This document shows positions 48,501 to 59,756 of a stretch of 64,000 nucleotides of DNA, in pieces; the first letter of the stretch is position 1; every line of letters begins with the position of its first letter. This stretch comes from Schizophyllum amplum (taxonomy: Eukaryota > Basidiomycota > Agaricomycetes > Agaricales > Schizophyllaceae). Location: contig VDMD01000028.1 of the NCBI GenBank assembly GCA_007026445.1, positions 1 to 64,000 of the forward strand. The letters are read 5' to 3'. A program made the position numbers and the translations under genes. The notes beneath the pieces were generated by a model. It was not told the origin of the DNA. It saw only the letters and a list, made by a program, of their open reading frames with translations, and ran no database searches.

Positions 48501-49973
48501 GGGAGATGGTAAGCGTATGCATGGCTTCATATTTGTCTCCAATGACATCGAAAACAGTCCAGCGAGTGCATGCAATTGGCAAACCGCCAGAAGGCATGTT
48601 GTGCTCCTTCAGAAACCTCAAGAACCTTGTCGTGCTGCCGTCAGTTGGTAAGCAGCTTTTGAGACGCATTCCCGGCCGGTCTTCAACTCCTCTCGCTTCA
48701 TATAGGCGAGCGCTCGCTATGTTCCAAGCTGAGCGGAGGGGATCTCGATGGGTAATGCTTTCTCTTTGGAATCTGCCTTGCATGCTGTTGACGTGCAACA
48801 GCGATCTATACGACATAATTATGTGCGAGGAACTGCTTTACTCTCAGCAAGAGAGTCCTCTCAGCTTTGCGGCGGGCGAGCCGCGCACGCTGGGCCGGGC
48901 CACAACTGTGGACGACATCTGCAACTTCATCGTCGAATATATCAACTCGGACGTCGTTGTATGTTACCAACGTGATATCTTTCGTAGATTCGGCGCTAAT
49001 GCACTATGCGCGTCTAGGGTTTGCTGTCAGACCGTCTGCTGGTCATAGCAGATCAGTCAAAGGTGTGTTTATCGTTCCATCTCTTTGGCCTCGGACTAAA
49101 GATACAAACAGCAAGGAATCTTCGATGTAGGCTGTGTCAAAATAGCCGAGCTGTGCTCACAGGTAGGTCTCCAAACGATACTCATATTCCCTGGCCGACA
49201 CTTTGTTATCAGGCCGTCGATTATCCCAAGCAAGGTATACCGGTCGACCTGGAGAACGGCAACTTGCCCCGGCCGCTCATGAGGCAAAAGGTAGGCAGGT
49301 CGTTGTTCGAACCGCCATCGCAAAATTCATGATGGTTTACTCAGCCCGATTGGCACGCCGCTGAAGTCATATCACCGCGCGAAAATGACTACTATCGCTC
49401 CGACAAGGCACTCGGCAGATTGTATCGCAACATCCAGATTCGAGACGTAGCACCTCTCTCGAATGAGGAAGCAACTTCTACGCCCAGCGGAGTCAATGCC
49501 ATCACTTCTGCAATCGAGCGCCGCGGTGCGGAGTATATCGACGAGACGTTGGGCTTCGACAACGACCTGGTGCAGCTCTTCAAACGATACGCGGAGGAAC
49601 TGCGGTACATTTGCACTACCCACACCGTATCTAACACTCCGGGCGTGGAGCTCATCGAGGAGGAGGTCATAGTTGGAACGATATTGGCCAACTGTTCGCA
49701 GAGCAGGTGGCGAAGGACAGAATCGGCAGGATGAATCTGCACATGAGCCAGCTGATCCATACCGTGCAGTTGGGTATACGAAGGGGAGATCTTCGTGACC
49801 CTGCTGCGCAGTTGCTGACGTTCAATCGCGCTGTTCAGGCGTGGAAGCTCAGTGTGGCGCAGTACAAAGATTGGGGCGCGAAAAGCTTTGGTCTGATTAC
49901 CCTAGCTTATGTCTTCGAATGCTTTTCCATCTTGGAGACGGCTCGCGATGGTGCTGCAATGATCTCTACCTGA
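45546..49973 (+). CDS. RNA-dependent RNA polymerase of the RDR/QDE-1 type, with four one-base gaps
   Basis: More than a dozen exons from ATG 45546 (MDIQIKGLPPF) to TGA 49971-49973. Family blocks: GILTVPSDKIGKR, FTDGVGTIS, RFLGYKGMVAVDE, FRLPYVLDNL, DIKHNARF, RSPVTHPGDVQ, AIGKPPEGM, SGGDLDGDLYD (catalytic DLDGD), AVDYPKQG, KPDWH and EEEVIVGTI. Cellular RDRs make double-stranded RNA from single-stranded templates for Dicer-dependent silencing. The reading frame loses one base near 47414, 47527, 48215 and 49713. At each site one extra A (or G) restores a conserved stretch, for example SKYAARLAQ between the first two. The catalytic intron at 48757-48806 splits DLDG from DLYD. Splice sites are otherwise intact. 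Either a decayed paralogue or, as TAP42 nearby suggests, consensus error. Confidence 0.85.
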
Positions 49974-50383
49974 TGCTGTACCCATATCTTCCGGCATATA
50001 TAGCAGTGTCGACCACGTACGACTTGCAATTCCAGAGCGCATGTTGGATGCCACTGGCAGTGAAGGACTGGAAGTAAGTACTCCGCGCACTGCAGTGTAT
50101 TGACGGCTCAGTCGAGATAATTACATCGAAATTCAAGCAGTGTACGTGACCCAGTTGAAACCGCGTGCTCAGAGATTGAAGTACACTGAATGGGTCCTAG
50201 TGGGTCCCAACACGCGCATGGCTCGTCTCGGTCCCGATCGGCAAATCCCGGATGAATCATGGGCGTCATCGTGGCCGTCGACTTGGCGTTGAACCATCAT
50301 CTCGAAGGAAGCGGAAAGACATTCCTCTCGTCTGGACTATCCGCTCATTATATACTTACTGACACATAACGCCTCTTCTCTGG
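49974..50383. other. Intergenic, F-box promoter side
   Basis: 410 bases between the polymerase stop and the F-box start. A TATATA stretch lies at 50349-50354, about 30 bases before the likely start codon. No other feature is supported. Confidence 0.5.
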
Positions 50384-52889
50384 ATGCCGCCCAAAAAGAG
50401 ATCAAGGACCGTAAAGATGCAGGCAAGCCACCAACCTCCTCCTCAATCGTCGCCAAGACTGGCAGTGGCAACAAAGGAGCCCGCGTTGTCGCCAAAGGGA
50501 AGTTGAACATACTTCCAGACATGCCTCTGGATGTTCTATACGAGGTCAGCTGGCTCTTTTACCTGCGCGGCGTGCCTACTTATACTCGAAACCTCTAGAT
50601 CTTTAGTCACTTGGACCCTCCATCCGTGCTCAACGTCTCATACACGTCGCGTGGTCTTCGGTCTATTCTCATCACGAAAAACTCTCGTGCTGTATGGCGC
50701 GACTGCCTTGCGTCTGATGCTGACCTTCCTCGCAAACCGGATTCTCTGAATGAGCCGCAATGGATTGAACTAGCGTTCGGTAACACGTGCACTGTGCGTT
50801 AAACCTGAACTTCCTAACCTTACTGCTCTCTCTGATGTTTATGTATCAGTACTGCAAGATGCAATGCCGTCCATTCTGTGGACGTTTGGCGTCCGGGTAT
50901 GTCGGGAATGCGCACAGGAAAGGTCAGCACCTTTGTACCTTATTTATTCCTCTTTTACATGTTACGTCCGCAGGTTTATCTACGAAAATGATGTTGAGCG
51001 CGTACTGCATAAGCCTTACAGAGAATGCCTTCTGCACCTGCAAACTTACGGGGTTGTTGACTGTACGCCATGCATAAATCCTGACGTGCATCATGCTCAC
51101 CTATAGCTTTAGATACAAGAGTATACAAGCTCGACAGTATCGAAGCTACCATTGAATCTTTCCGGTCAATCGACGCCACAGACGCAGGCGCTGTCAAGAA
51201 ATTTGAAGCACCTTTCCTTGACAGGGTACGCCAAGCCCAGAAGGTACGTGATACATTTTCAGTTCTTATACGGCGCATCGTTTGACCATACTCTTGAAGT
51301 ATGCAGAAACCTGCGATCACTGGCTTCATGTCATCTTGCCCCGGAAACGACGACTTGAGCAGGAGAGGATGATGAAGGAACGCTTGCATCAGTGAGTGCT
51401 ATCCGTCTTGCGTGATTCAAGGTATTCAACAGCCTTAGGATTGAATGTCGTCTTCGTGAACACGGGTTCTCTGAGGAAATAGACTATCTACACGTCGTCA
51501 GCTCCAGGTTGCTGGAGGAACACCCCCTCGTCAGATCATTCGACGAACTGACAGAAAGCAGTGCGTATATAAAGCTGCGCCTTTGCGGCAGCTGCTCAAT
51601 GGATTTCAGCGTGGCGTACACTTATTCCACCACTCACAAAGCTGCTAAGAGACATGCGCGCCTCCATGCTCGAGAAGAAACGCAAGAACTTTCTCAAGGA
51701 TAGGATGCAAGTCGTCATTTCTGCGCTCAAAGCGTACGTTTCGGCACATCCAGTCCCCACTGCCATCGACGACGTCGATCAGATTTACCCGAGCGCCTTG
51801 GACATAGCTGCTATGCCTGCCATTCAACGGATGATGTTCACGGAGATCAAGTCCTACGTGACCGATGTCGAACCTGATTTGAAAAGACTCAAGGAAGCAC
51901 TTGCACCAGACGCTTTAGACACTCTGTGCGACGAATGGCGAGCGGCGAAGAGCTTGAAGCTAGTCGCCCTCTTGCCGGATAATTACCGACATCATCAAGA
52001 CGAGGACGATGACGAACTCTACTCACTCCGTTTTGCATGCGTCTTTTTCCACTGCACGGTCTGCGGCGAGCCGGTCAACTATCCGCGTGTACTTGCACAC
52101 GCCTGCACTCGCCAGGCTCGTCTCGGCTTTCGCAATCTTTCCGGCGAAGAGTCATGGCTATGGCAGCGACTCGATGCGCTGCCCTGGAACCACGACGGCG
52201 CACGAATCGAGTGGGATGCGCGCGTTGCACGGGCAGCGTGGCGTGTCATCAAGAGCTGCGGGTGTGATCCACGTATTGTGGACCAGGGCGACATGGACGA
52301 AGAGGCGGCTTGGCTCGCCTGTCTTACTGCGAGGGCAAACACAAAGGCAAGGAACGCGAAGTATTCGATTGGCGTCGGGCGGTACGTCTGTTGACCTGAT
52401 GCTGGCGAGTGACGATGTTCATGGTTCTTCAGATCATGCATCACCTTGGGCACATAAACAAGGGAGAGGATGACCCGACCTGGCTTCATCTGCGCGACGA
52501 TGAGGATATCCAGCTCGCCATACAAGCGGAGGCGCGATGCCGCCAGCGCAATGATATCGAAGCGAGACAAGTGCGCCAGGTACCCAGATACGTGTGTGTG
52601 TTCTGTCGTCGGCTCTGCTCCTTGAATGATGTGGACGACCACCTCAAGAACAGGTGCGATTCTTTCTCCCTGCTTACTTTGTCGTTGCTGAGGGCTCTGC
52701 AGTCATAACAAGTCCACACCGGAAGAAGGTGTAGATTATCGGTTGGACGTCGATGCCTCTATGCGGGGTCTTTGCCTACCCATAATCATTCTTCGAAGAG
52801 TCGTTGATTTGACGAAGGGCTCTGGAGGAAGCCAACGCAAGGGCAAAGGGAGAGCACGACGCAAGGAGGTGATATCCATAGATGATTAG
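50384..52889 (+). CDS. F-box domain protein, Agaricomycete type, with one-base gaps
   Basis: ATG 50384 (MPPKKRSRTVK) in a Lys-rich N-terminus. The F-box is LPDMPLDVLYE-IFSHLDPPSVLNVSYTSRGLRSIL, split by an intron after YE. Next is LNEPQWIELAFGNTC, then a zinc-like YCK-MPSILWTFGVRVCRECA segment. Later exons carry EATIESFRSIDA, ETCDHWLHVILP, SFDELTESTWRTLIPPLTK, MRASMLEKKRK and a cysteine-rich end with CVFFHCTVCGEPV and VCVFCRRLCSLNDVDDHL, stop 52887-52889. F-box proteins bind Skp1 in SCF ubiquitin ligases, and this family is strongly expanded in mushrooms. One base is missing near 50413 and 50856, each in an A-tract before a Lys-Asp pair, and the junction near 52385-52432 is uncertain. Substrate unknown. 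Confidence 0.78.
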
Positions 52890-53050
52890 CGCGTAAATCC
52901 CGTGTTGTGATTTTAGGGAGGCTCCGCGTATTACAGTCCGAGATGATGTTTATGCAAGAAAACAAACTATATCAAAGCAATGCAAGAACGAAAGAGAGCA
53001 AATACTAACCAAGAAATGCGAGAGGATCAGACATTAGGACGCCTATACAA

Positions 53051-55499
53051 TCACGCCGGAGGATGGCCCCAAGGACCCAGCGTGAACCCCACGTTAGGCT
53101 CGCGGCGAACAGCGACACTCTCCCGCTTCGCCAGAGTTTCCAGCACACGGTTGACCTTCGTCAGATGAGGGACCACCGTGCGCACCACCTCACCGCCCTG
53201 CGCGATATATGCCTCTCCAATCTCCTGCCGCGCCGCCTGCAAGATCGGTCGCAGCCGAGCGCGCACCTCCTCCTTGATGGCATGCTCGAGCGAGGGTGCG
53301 CCGTCCTTCGCCGGCAATTCTAGCATCGGCGTCGGTGCCAAGATCGGCGACTGCGGCGGTGTTGGTGGGTGCCGATCGACGTGCGCGTCGAGCCCGATGG
53401 TCAGGGCAGCGAGGTGGCGCTCGAGCGCCGTCTGCTGCTTCGCAAGGTCATCGATTTCCTGTTGTATGTCTGGCGCCTCCTTATTGAAGGCATCCACCTC
53501 CTCGCGCAGGGCAGCAATTTCTTTCCGCTGCTGAAGGACCGTGCTGTGCGCGCCCCCTCAAACACGAAAGTCTGCAAAATATCCTGAATATCTGTGCCCA
53601 AGGTCCCTGCTTGCTGTATGTGCTGCTTGAGGCGGTCCTCCGGCGCGAGCGCGGGAGCGGCGGGGGCGTCGACATCGATGGGTTTCGCGCCTTCGATGGC
53701 GGTGAGGATATTGCGCACTTCCGTGGCGACCTGCTCGTCGATGGCGTCGTACTGCTCCTCAAAGTCGTCCGCCAAGGCACGCATATCAAGCTCCAGCGCG
53801 GCCACCTTCTCCGCAAGCTCGTCCTCGGGGTCGGGGGCTGCTTCTTCTTCTTCCCGCGGGCGCTTGCGGGAAGCTTCTTCCTCCGCCTTCGCAGCGAGCT
53901 CCTCCTCTTGCTGCTTCTTGTGACGTGCATGGACGGTGACCATGGCATCGTACAGGTCATTGACTGCCTTGGCGAAAGTGGTGAGCTTGTCGAGAGTCTG
54001 TGCGCGCTGATTCTCGAGTGCTTCCGAAGGACCTTCGCGAGGGTCCACAGCCAAGTGGGCTGAGCGACGACGGCGGCCAGGGCATTTTTCCGCTCTTCAG
54101 ACAGCTCGATCTTGCGCTTTTCGCGAGCGACTATACGAGGGTCGGAGGTGGCAGTGGTAGGGTACTTCCTTGCAGTCGTCGTATCGCTGTTGAGTTTGTC
54201 AAATGCCGCAGACGCGCGCAAGTAGTCCGATATGCGTCTGACAGGTTGTGAGTTGTGATCCGCTAGCTAAAAGGTGATGCATACTGAATCTTGTCGTCCC
54301 ACGCATTGACGTCCAGGCCGCCCGACGATGAGGTCGAGGCGAGGGCAGACAATAAAGCAGGCGGCTGCGGCGGTGGCGGTATCGACTCCAAGGCGTCGGA
54401 TTTGGCCGAAGTGCAATGATATGGTTGAGATTGGGCAAGCGCAGGCGAGGAACGGACGGAGGTGGGGCATTGTGGTACAACAGAGGACCGATGGCAGCCG
54501 GCGGAGCAAGAGGTGGAGGGGGAGGGGGAGGCCGCTCGGAGGGGCAGGCGCACTGGAGGAAGCTGAAGGGGTGCGAACGATAGACGATGGCGCGGTACGG
54601 GATACACTGAGGGAGGGACAGCAGGTGGGGCAGGTGCACTGAGGGTGGTGAATGTATGGGGTGCGATCTTGGTAAAGGAAGTTGACGGGGTGTGAATGAA
54701 CGACGATGTCCCGCTATGAGAGGCTGGTGGATATGCAGGAGACTGCACACCTGGCGTAGCAAAAGAACTGCGTCGGGAGTTGGGTGTTGGGGACTTGGTG
54801 CTCTGGCTATGCCTGCGCATGGCAGCGGGCGCCTTCGGCGTGCGTTTGAGTTGGGGCTCAGGGTCCGGCTCGCGCTTGGGCGACCTTTCCCTCTCTCTCG
54901 TTCCGTGGACCATGACAAACTGCTGTCCTTGCGGCGCCTCTCCGTGCTTCGTTCGCGATCTCTGCTTCGCTCTCGCCCCCTGCTGCCTACACGCGTCCGC
55001 GCTTTGTCCGATTTTCTGCTCCTGCTGCCACTTCGACTGCGTGACCGGCGTTCGCGTGATCGACGTTCATCGTAGCGCCTGTCCCTCCGTGGACTGGCGC
55101 TACGGTCCCTGCTATAAGACCTCTCGCGCCGTCGCGGCATCTCATAGTCGCGATCACGGCGCGTGTCGGGAGAACGACGACGACGCGGGGGCGGGGAACG
55201 ACTCGTTCGGTTAGAAGGCCGCATTGGCGACAGTCTACGCGATGAGAATGGAGGAGACCGCGCTGATGCGCGGGGCGCGTCTCGTTCCATGCGTTCTCTG
55301 TCCACCACCCAAGACGGGGCCTTTGTGGGTTTCGCAGTGATCCAGCCTGGGTCTTGCGGGTGCTGGTAGAAGCATCTTGCACCATGACGGCAGCCGTCGC
55401 CGCGGGGGCTCCCGTCCGGATAGAACCACTGGAGCGCGTAAGCCCAAGTAATTGCGGTTTTCTATGTACTTGCCTGACATCGTTATCACGTTTTGTCAT
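53051..55499 (-). CDS. CCCH-type zinc finger, SR-rich, coiled-coil protein with frame lesions
   Basis: Start near ATG 55499. A CCCH-like finger (GCRHGARCFYQH, PQDPGW) is followed by an Arg/Ser-rich domain (SRSPPPRRRR, SRSRSGSRSRK) and a Pro/Ser-rich low-complexity middle. Then a helical end with NAWDDKIQRISDYLRASAAFDKL, EDELAEKVAALELDM and TVLQQRKEIAALREEVDAFNKE, predicted coiled coil, to the stop at 53051. SR domains plus CCCH fingers are typical of splicing or mRNA-processing factors in the nucleus. Three one-base gaps break the frame: near 54890, 54053 (A-tract on the + strand) and 53553-53557 (five C where six fit). The exact start and first exon are uncertain. Confidence 0.62.
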
Positions 55500-55586
55500 T
55501 GTGAGCCGCGGTGTTGGTGAAGGACAAGTTCAAAGAGTGATCAAGCAGTGACCGCCGCGTCTTGTCTCGAACGTTGATCATCACTA

Positions 55587-56993
55587 ATGTCTGCACCTTT
55601 ACCAGGCATACTCAATAGAGCGCTGTCAGCTGCTTCCAAGGCCTATGACCTCCCTACCGCTGAAGACTCTACACAGGTCGCCATTTGTGGTCCTTTGCCC
55701 GCCTGGCATTGACAACCCTCCAGGATCTCATACAGTCTAGTCTCACCGACCTAAAGACCATTAATGCTCGTGTCCTCGAGCTTGCTCTCTTCAGCCCCAA
55801 TGAAACCATAGAGGACATAACGACGTCTGACCTGGTATACCTCTTCGTGCCCTACGTCGTCGCAGAAGTGCTGGGAAGAGTCAAGACTCTGGATCGGGAG
55901 GACAGAATGCGTCTGTTACAACAGGCAGAGGTGCGCTGGCTTACCCTTCCTCTCGCAAAGATGCTGATGTTCTCTAGTTCAGTCTCAAGACGTTCATTTC
56001 CACGCTGGAGCATTTCGACATCGTCCCGAAGGACGAGCGCAAGATGTACGAGCGAGGAATCGCGTCTATTCCCGATCCTGCTCGCCGAAGAGAGACAAGA
56101 TCAAACAATATCAGAAAGAGAAGGAACTCAAGGGACGAGTGGAGGTACGCTAACGTTATCCATACCGCCCCCCTCACTTCATCGGCGCTACAGGTTCTCC
56201 GTAAGCGCCGAAGCCAGAGCGCGACCGAGGACGACGCGTCACTGAACGAATTCGAGCTGGTTGCAACCCTCCTACCTACATCGCCCGACCCATCTGCGGA
56301 GGAAGACGACACGGAGACAGACGAGGTCCTGCGTGAGACCGCCCTCATTCTCCTGCGGCTCTGCTACGCGAAGGCTCAAGCCGCACTGGAAAGCAACCGC
56401 CAGGAGCTGACCTCCTGAGAAGCGTACCCCCAGAGCCCCCCGCGCCCCCACAGATGGTTCCGATTCCAGATCGAAGCAGCGCGACCAGGACACGATGTGG
56501 CGCCTCGACGCTCCTAGAGGTGGACCAGACGGGCAAGGTCCATTGCTCGACCCAAGCGGAAAGGTTGGCATGGCTCTTTGTCTGAACGATGAAAACCCAC
56601 TAAAGCGCATCAGCCTCTCCGTCCCTTCACGATCTTGCCAGCAGGCGCTGCAGATCGTGCGCGTCTGCAAAACCAGGTCTTCGGCCCTGGCCACCACCTA
56701 CCGAGCATGACCGTCGACGAGTATTTGCAGATCGAGCAGGAGCGCGGGAACATATTGTCGGGCGGAGGGTACGTATCGTGACATCCCATGCAGAATATGC
56801 CACTGACGTTTCATCGTAGGAAGGCGTCCGAGAGCGCGCTCACCGAGTCCGAGCAGCTTGCTCTGGATGCGGAGATGGATGGTTCGGCGGATGCGGAGCG
56901 CAGGGAGGAGGAGAAGCGGCTCAAAGACGAGAATTGGGCCAATACACGGACGAGAACCCTCGCGGGGCAGGCAACACCATGAATCGAGGATAA
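55587..56993 (+). CDS. tap42: TAP42 / IGBP1, regulator of PP2A-type phosphatases, with four one-base gaps
   Basis: ATG 55587 (MSAPLPGILNRALSAAS). Exon 1 joins DLIQSSLTDLKTINAR. Family blocks: LFSPNETIEDITTSDLVYLFVPYV, TLDREDR, FISTLEHFDIVP, IPDPARRRE-DKIKQYQKEKEL, VLRKRRSQS, ELLRSVPPEPPAPP, MWRLDAP, GPLLDPSGK-PLRPFTILP, VFGPGHHLPSMTVDEYL, ESEQLALDAEMDG. The last is ENWA-QYTDENPRGAGNTMNRG with stop 56991-56993. TAP42 binds PP2A, PP4 and PP6 catalytic subunits downstream of TOR and is essential in yeast. The frame loses one base near 56094, 56411, 56462 and 56940. Because the protein is normally essential, these gaps are probably consensus errors rather than death of the gene. Confidence 0.85.
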
Positions 56994-57312
56994 AGCCTGC
57001 GCGGGCTCCCGTTCCACTGCTATACATGGCCGTACAGGGCTTCCCACTGATCTAGTCCAATGCATTAGTTGCAAATATACACTGTACAGCGTCTGGTATG
57101 TAGTGTAATCGATACAAATGTCATGACAGCGATGGCTGAGCGCTGCTGAGGTTTTCATGTACAGCTGAAAGGGAATAGTCCGTCGGAATGTCAGATTACG
57201 ATGGGAAGTGATTGTATCGACAGTCCGATAAATAAGCGTCAGTAAATAGGGTGAGATAGCGTACGGTAGGTGGGTAGCTTAATAGATTCTAAGGTGGTAT
57301 GTAAGGTCAAGG
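56994..57312. other. Intergenic between convergent 3' ends
   Basis: Holds the 3' flanks of tap42 and the GMC gene. No ORF or repeat supported. Confidence 0.5.
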
Positions 57313-59756
57313 TTAGAGTGATGTAAGGACAGCGGCGCTGGCGGACAAGGCCAGAACAGTCCATAGGGCGGAAGGGCTAGAGATGAGCGCACTGTTGTCG
57401 TCGACCGTGGAGCTGCTGCTGCTGCTGGAGGGCGAGGATGCAGAGGCAGAGGCGGTGGACTCGGGAATGTTGTACTGCTTGCGGATCATGTCTGCGGCCT
57501 GCTCCGCGAGGCCGTAGGTCGCAGCTCCCAGCTGGTTTCGTTTTTAGTGGACGGGTCAGGTACGCGAAACGCGGACAACTTACATGGCAAGAGAACTCGA
57601 AGGGGTAGACGGAGGAGTCGGCGATGCGGACATTGGCTGAAGTATTGGGTCAGTCGGGCATGCGCGTATGCCACGATCGTTGCACTTACACGTCCCGTAC
57701 ACCTTCAACTGGGCGTCCACAACACCGCCCTTCTTCTTGGGCATCATGGCGCAAGTGCCAGTCGGGTGGTACTCCGTGCCTATCGACGAGCGCACGTAGT
57801 TGTCAATGTCGTCGTCCGAGGTCACGTCCCCGCCCGGCGTGTACTCCGTCCCCAAATGCGTCGACATCGGCTCCGTGGCCCCAATTTCGCGCACAAACTT
57901 GATACCCGCGCGCATGATCTCCACGTCCGCCGAGTTCGTCAGGTAGCCCGGGTCGATGGTGGGAGGGTCGAAGGCCGAGCCCGAAGTGATGTAGAGGCGC
58001 CCGACGCTGAGCGGGTGCTGCTGCGCGACCTGGATGGTGACGCTGCCGTCGCCCGAGAGCCCGAGGAGGACCTCGACCATGCCAAGGTCGCTACCGTAGA
58101 AGTTGTCGGTGACGACGGAGCTCATGGCCTTGTAGCCCGCCTTGACGGCGTCGGAGTCGCTGGGGATGTTGTTGAGGTAGTCGTCGAGGCCGCTAGAGGC
58201 GGAGTCCTTGAGGGTGTTGGCGGCGTCGGCGCCCATGAGGGCGGTGAGGTTGACGTAGGCGGTGGCGGAGTTGATGAAGGACATGTCGATGTCGCTGGTT
58301 CCGCCGTCCTTGTACATCGAGCCCATGGTATCATCGCTTGTGGCCCAGGTTACGGACGACGACTTGGTTGGTAATTCAAGAAATGCTCTCCAGGCGTAGT
58401 AAGTAGTGCACTTACGATATGATCCTGCAGGTTCTGGCCGACACCCGGGAGCTCAACCTGAACATCGATACCGACGGATTGAAGCACGTCCTTCGGGCCA
58501 ACACCGCTGAGCATGAGCAGCTGCGGGCTACCAATCGCGCCACCGGCAATGATGACCTCCCGGTTAACATTGATCGTCTTGCTGTCCGCATTCGCTGACG
58601 CCGCATACTTCACGCCAGATGCCGTCTTTCCGCCGTCCCCATCGCTGTCGCTCCACACAATCTCGGTCACCATCGCATTAGCGAGGATGGCAAGGTTGTC
58701 GCGTGGTGGCAGCGGGTCGATGTACCCAGACCGCGAGTATGACCTGGTCCAGTTGGACGGGTTAATGGTAGAGCCAGCCACGAAAGCGCCAGAGTTTGAG
58801 CCACCGGACGCGTCCTCGACTGACGGGATGCCAACTGCATTGAACGTAGATGTCCAGTCGCCGACGAGATCGAAAGTACTGGATACGAGAAGGTGAGTAT
58901 ACATCACGGACGCTTAAGAAAATGCGGCGTACATGCCCGGGTAGCTTGCATGTATCGGGCCATCCGTGCCATGCACAGACTCATCGTACTGGATGTTCGC
59001 CTGCTTCTGGATGTCCGAAGCCGGCGCGCTGAACGTCTCCGACTTCTTCATCGCGGCGTACAGGCTGTCCCATTTCCAGTTATCCGCGTTCTCGTCGTCG
59101 TCGAGCAATCCTGCCCACGCGTCGAGCTCCGCAGAGTTGGGACGAACCTAAGCGCGCATCGGGATCAGATTGGCACGTTTTTGAGGAGTGGGTGAAATGG
59201 GTCGTTAGGGCGCAGCGCGGGTAACGGTCAGTGACGCTGCGCACCATGTATAGGCCGTTAATCGCGCTGCTGCCGCCGAGCACCTTCCCGCGCGGCCACG
59301 ACATAGCGCGGTCGTTCGCATTCGTCTGCTTCGCGGTAGTGTACTGCCAGTCGTAGCTCGTCCCGCTCAGGGAGTCGTAGTACGCGTTCGCGGGCTTGTC
59401 TGATGACCGGGGTGTAAGCGCCCGCACGCCGTGGAGCAAGGAAACGGGGCGTACTGATCCGATCGGCGACGTCGTCTCCCGTGTCACCCGCCTCGAGCAC
59501 GAGCACGGTGGTGTTGGAGTCCTCGGTGAGGCGCGACGCGAGGACGAGGCCTGGGGAAACGGTCGTTTAGCGTGCAATTCGTACCCGAGTGGCGCGGAAG
59601 CTCGCCTGAGAGACCGCCTCCTGCAATGACGAAGTCGTACGAGTCCGCAAGGCCAGAGTCGTCCGAAGCGATGTTGGCGCGCGGGTGGAAAGAGTGGACA
59701 GCCGACGCGGACGCGGACGCGGCAGCCGCGATGGGCAGCAAGCCAGAGTACTTCAT
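57313..59756 (-). CDS. GMC-type FAD oxidoreductase, secreted, possibly anchored
   Basis: ATG 59756 (MKYSGLLPIAAAASASASAV) gives a signal peptide. FAD-binding GGGLSG in VIAGGGLSGLVLASRL spans an intron whose donor is GC (59605-59604). Then EAGDTGDDVADRI, ANAYYDSLSGTSYDW, the GMC signature PRGKVLGGSSAINGLYMVR, GAIGSPQLLMLSGVGP, LPGVGQNLQDHI and QVAQQHPLSVGRL. The catalytic C-terminal region has EYHPTGTCAMMP and NVRIADSSVYPFEFSCH. A Ser-rich stretch and a hydrophobic end (LWTVLALSASAAVL) suggest a GPI anchor or membrane tail. In wood-decay fungi such enzymes (aryl-alcohol, glucose or similar oxidases) can supply peroxide. The substrate is not evident. Stop TAA 57313-57315. No lesions. Confidence 0.9.

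Noticed and set aside
47380..49740. Programmed -1 ribosomal frameshifting as an explanation for the polymerase shifts
   Set aside because: There are four separate sites without a common slippery heptamer or evident pseudoknot, and the same kind of shift appears in three unrelated neighbours. One missing base per site is a simpler account.
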